A stretch of 7,938 bases of DNA from SFTJ01 sp051871515 (lineage in GTDB: Bacteria; Bacteroidota; Bacteroidia; Bacteroidales; Muribaculaceae), in contig JBJECY010000086.1 of assembly GCA_051871515.1 (NCBI GenBank), positions 1 to 7,938 of the forward strand. The letters run 5' to 3'. A model generated the notes under the pieces. That model was not told the origin of the DNA. It made no database searches and was given only the letters and a program-made list of their open reading frames with translations. This document shows, in pieces, positions 6,853 through 7,938 of this stretch (positions are counted from its first letter, which is position 1; each line of letters begins with the position of its first letter). The position numbers and the translations under genes are program-made.

Positions 6853-6883
6853 CAAATTTACAACAAAAACCATCAACCACAAA
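6853..6883 (-). promoter_or_regulatory. Bacteroidetes-type promoter for the TonB receptor/HMA operon
   Basis: TTTG (6883-6880) is followed after 19 nt by TAAATTTG (6860-6853) and then C, matching the TTTG/TAnnTTTG consensus. Transcription would start near 6845-6848. The palindromic repeat array begins only about 40-55 nt upstream of the -33 box. Confidence 0.75.
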
Positions 6884-6920
6884 ATACCTTAATCATAGTA
6901 TATTCATAGTTAGATTACCT

Positions 6921-7037
6921 GCGACCCACACCCGCTCGTAGGGGCGTATCGCAATACGCCCAAAAACATCCGCCGAAACCACCCACCACGCCATCCGCAA
7001 TGTCCGTTTCCCTGTAGGGGCGTATCGCAATACGCCC
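6921..7037 (+). repeat. 117-bp unit A, copy 1 (two palindromes plus spacer)
   Basis: The unit starts GCGACCCACACCCG, carries the palindrome at 6942-6961, a 56-bp spacer beginning AAAAACATCCGCCG, then GTAG and a second palindrome at 7018-7037. It matches copy 2 (7684-7800) at 113 of 117 positions; all differences lie just before or at the start of the first palindrome. Confidence 0.85.
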
Positions 7038-7083
7038 AAAATCACCAACCACGCCATCCGTCCCAAAAACCGCTGCGGTCGCC

Positions 7084-7180
7084 ACACATCGTGTTCCGGG
7101 CGTATTGCTATACGCCCCCACAATATCCCCTGCAATCATATCATCGGATTCCGGGCGTATCGCAATACGCCCGAAATCAC
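7084..7180. repeat. Unit C, copy 1 (inverted palindrome, spacer, second palindrome)
   Basis: An inverted palindrome at 7098-7117 is followed by CACAATATCCCC and ATCATATCATCGGATTCC, then a second palindrome at 7153-7172. The same order recurs at 7252-7335 and 7521-7602. In this copy the usual CTAC after the first palindrome is altered (CCAC). Confidence 0.7.
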
Positions 7181-7230
7181 ATGCAATGGTTATCATCCGC
7201 CCAAAAAAAACGTTGCATTGTCCGTCCCCC
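7173..7230. repeat. Unit B, copy 1
   Basis: After the palindrome ending at 7172 comes AAATCACATGCAATGG, TATCATCCGCC, an A-run and GTTGCATTG, then CCGTCCCCC. The same order recurs at 7393-7447 with a few small differences. ATGCAA and TTGCAT within the unit form a small inverted repeat of their own. Confidence 0.7.
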
Positions 7231-7251
7231 TACTCAATGATATCATCGGTC

Positions 7252-7335
7252 ACCGGGCGTATTGCTATACGCCCCTACAATATCCCCCTGCACAATCATA
7301 TCATCGGATTCCGGGCGTATCGAATACGCCCAAAT
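7252..7335. repeat. Unit C, copy 2
   Basis: An inverted palindrome at 7255-7274 with CTAC, then ACAATATCCCCCTGCAC and ATCATATCATCGGATTCC, then a palindrome at 7313-7331 with one loop base missing. The first 56 bases are almost identical to 7523-7580. Confidence 0.75.
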
Positions 7336-7392
7336 CACCAATTCGGATTGAATGCGACCAACTCGCCTGTAGGGGCGTATCGCAATACGCCC

Positions 7393-7447
7393 AAAATCAC
7401 ATGCAATGGTTATCATCCGCCAAAAAACACGTTGCATTGCCGTCCCC
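7393..7447. repeat. Unit B, copy 2
   Basis: A second copy of the 7173-7230 unit, differing by small insertions or deletions in the A-run and near CCGTCCCCC. It is followed by a palindrome with a damaged left arm (7454-7473). Confidence 0.7.
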
Positions 7448-7520
7448 CCGTATGGTCGAATCGCAATACGCCCGAAATCACCAATTCGAAAAACCAACCA
7501 CATCAAAAACCTCGCAACGG

Positions 7521-7661
7521 TCACCGGGCGTATGCTATACGCCCCTACAATATCCCCCTGCACAATCATATCATCGGATTCCGGGCGTATTGCTATACGC
7601 CCCTACAATATCCCCTCTGCACAATCATATCATCCTGTTCCGGGCGTATTGCTATACGCCA
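7521..7661. repeat. Unit C, copies 3 and 4 in tandem
   Basis: Three inverted-type palindromes (7526-7544, 7583-7602, 7642-7661) are separated by two near-identical spacers carrying CTACAATATCCCC and CACAATCATATCATC. The first palindrome lacks one base in the centre. The third lacks CTAC and instead runs into AAAATCACCAATTCGG, the flank of plus-type copies. Confidence 0.75.
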
Positions 7662-7683
7662 AAATCACCAATTCGGTTTACAT

Positions 7684-7800
7684 GCGACCCACACCCGTCT
7701 GTATGGGCGTATCGCAATACGCCCAAAAACATCCGCCGAAACCACCCACCACGCCATCCGCAATGTCCGTTTCCCTGTAGGGGCGTATCGCAATACGCCC
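7684..7800 (+). repeat. 117-bp unit A, copy 2
   Basis: Same content as 6921-7037: palindromes at 7705-7724 and 7781-7800 with the same spacer. The GTAG before the first palindrome is changed to GTAT, while that before the second is intact. Confidence 0.85.
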
Positions 7801-7822
7801 AAATCACCAATTCGAATTACAT

Positions 7823-7938
7823 GCGACCCACACCCGCCCGTAGGGGAGTATCGAATACGTCCAAAAACATCCGCCGAAACCACCCACCACGCCATCCGCA
7901 ATGTCCGTTTCCCTGTAGGGGCGTATCGCAATACGCCC
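7823..7938 (+). repeat. 116-bp unit A, copy 3 (reaches window end)
   Basis: A tandem neighbour of copy 2. The first palindrome (7844-7862) is decayed, with a substitution in each arm and one loop base missing, while GTAG is kept. The spacer and second palindrome (7919-7938) are unchanged. The array probably continues beyond the window. Confidence 0.85.

Larger units (their letters stand above)
6921..7938. repeat. REP/BIME-like palindrome array, continuing past the window
   Basis: Fifteen intact or decayed copies of a 20-bp palindrome, 8-bp arms GGGCGTAT/ATACGCCC with a 4-nt loop, start at 6942, 7018, 7098, 7153, 7255, 7313, 7373, 7454, 7526, 7583, 7642, 7705, 7781, 7844 and 7919. Spacing varies from 55 to 102 bp. 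Plus-oriented copies at 6942, 7018, 7373, 7781, 7844 and 7919 follow GTAG (the G-run overlaps the palindrome). Those at 7255, 7526 and 7583 are followed by CTAC, so they are inverted. Copies at 7313, 7454, 7526, 7642, 7705 and 7844 are altered in loop, arm or flank. GTAG plus a hairpin in both orientations is the REP/BIME layout used by RAYT transposases. No protein gene is supported in this kilobase. Confidence 0.85.

Noticed and set aside
6893..7931. Open frames in the repeat region encoding repeated RIAIRPY-type peptides on the minus strand and similar ones on the plus strand
   Set aside because: They are translations of the palindrome and its spacers, appear in several frames at once, and have no ribosome sites or family resemblance.
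6942..7938. CRISPR array
   Set aside because: The repeat is a 20-bp palindrome in both orientations, spacing is irregular (55-102 bp), the spacers themselves are repeated, and no cas genes are visible.

Overview
The window looks like chromosomal DNA from a member of the Bacteroidales, possibly Muribaculaceae or a relative; I infer this and did not test it. Four promoters match the Bacteroidetes form TTTG, 19-20 nt, TAnnTTTG. Most start codons lack a clear Shine-Dalgarno sequence. The protein families (BT_3928-like DoxX/thioredoxin fusion, small SPOR protein, TonB receptor paired with an HMA protein) are typical of the phylum. Every gene I can support lies on the minus strand, so the window reads right to left.

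Left part (1-3962). A tRNA-Gly(GCC), cut by the window edge, has its own promoter. Upstream of it lies a housekeeping cluster, in transcription order: a DoxX-like membrane protein with a thioredoxin-like tail, tpiA (triosephosphate isomerase), a small exported SPOR-domain protein and folE (GTP cyclohydrolase I). A good promoter sits at 3931-3962, about 190 nt before the first gene. The 271-nt gap between tpiA and the SPOR gene holds hairpins and no convincing gene.

Middle part (3957-4254). A separate transcription unit has a clean promoter (4223-4254) and a strong intrinsic terminator (3957-4005). Between them is a roughly 180-nt domain closed by a 13-bp stem. I see no good protein gene here and read it as a standalone non-coding RNA, perhaps 6S RNA or a new family.

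Right-centre part (4313-6883). A two-gene operon encodes a 666-residue TonB-dependent receptor and a 97-residue exported heavy-metal-binding protein, with its own promoter at 6853-6883. Together they suggest outer-membrane import of a metal or metal complex, with periplasmic metal handling.

Right end (6921-7938, running off the window). About 1 kb of non-coding DNA carries 15 intact or decayed copies of a 20-bp palindrome. Many are preceded by GTAG, and they occur in both orientations with orientation-specific loops. This is the layout of REP/BIME elements mobilised by RAYT (TnpA-REP) transposases. The array is a mosaic of larger repeated units of about 117, 57-60 and 55 bp. It and the RNA unit at 3957-4254 are the two most interesting items.
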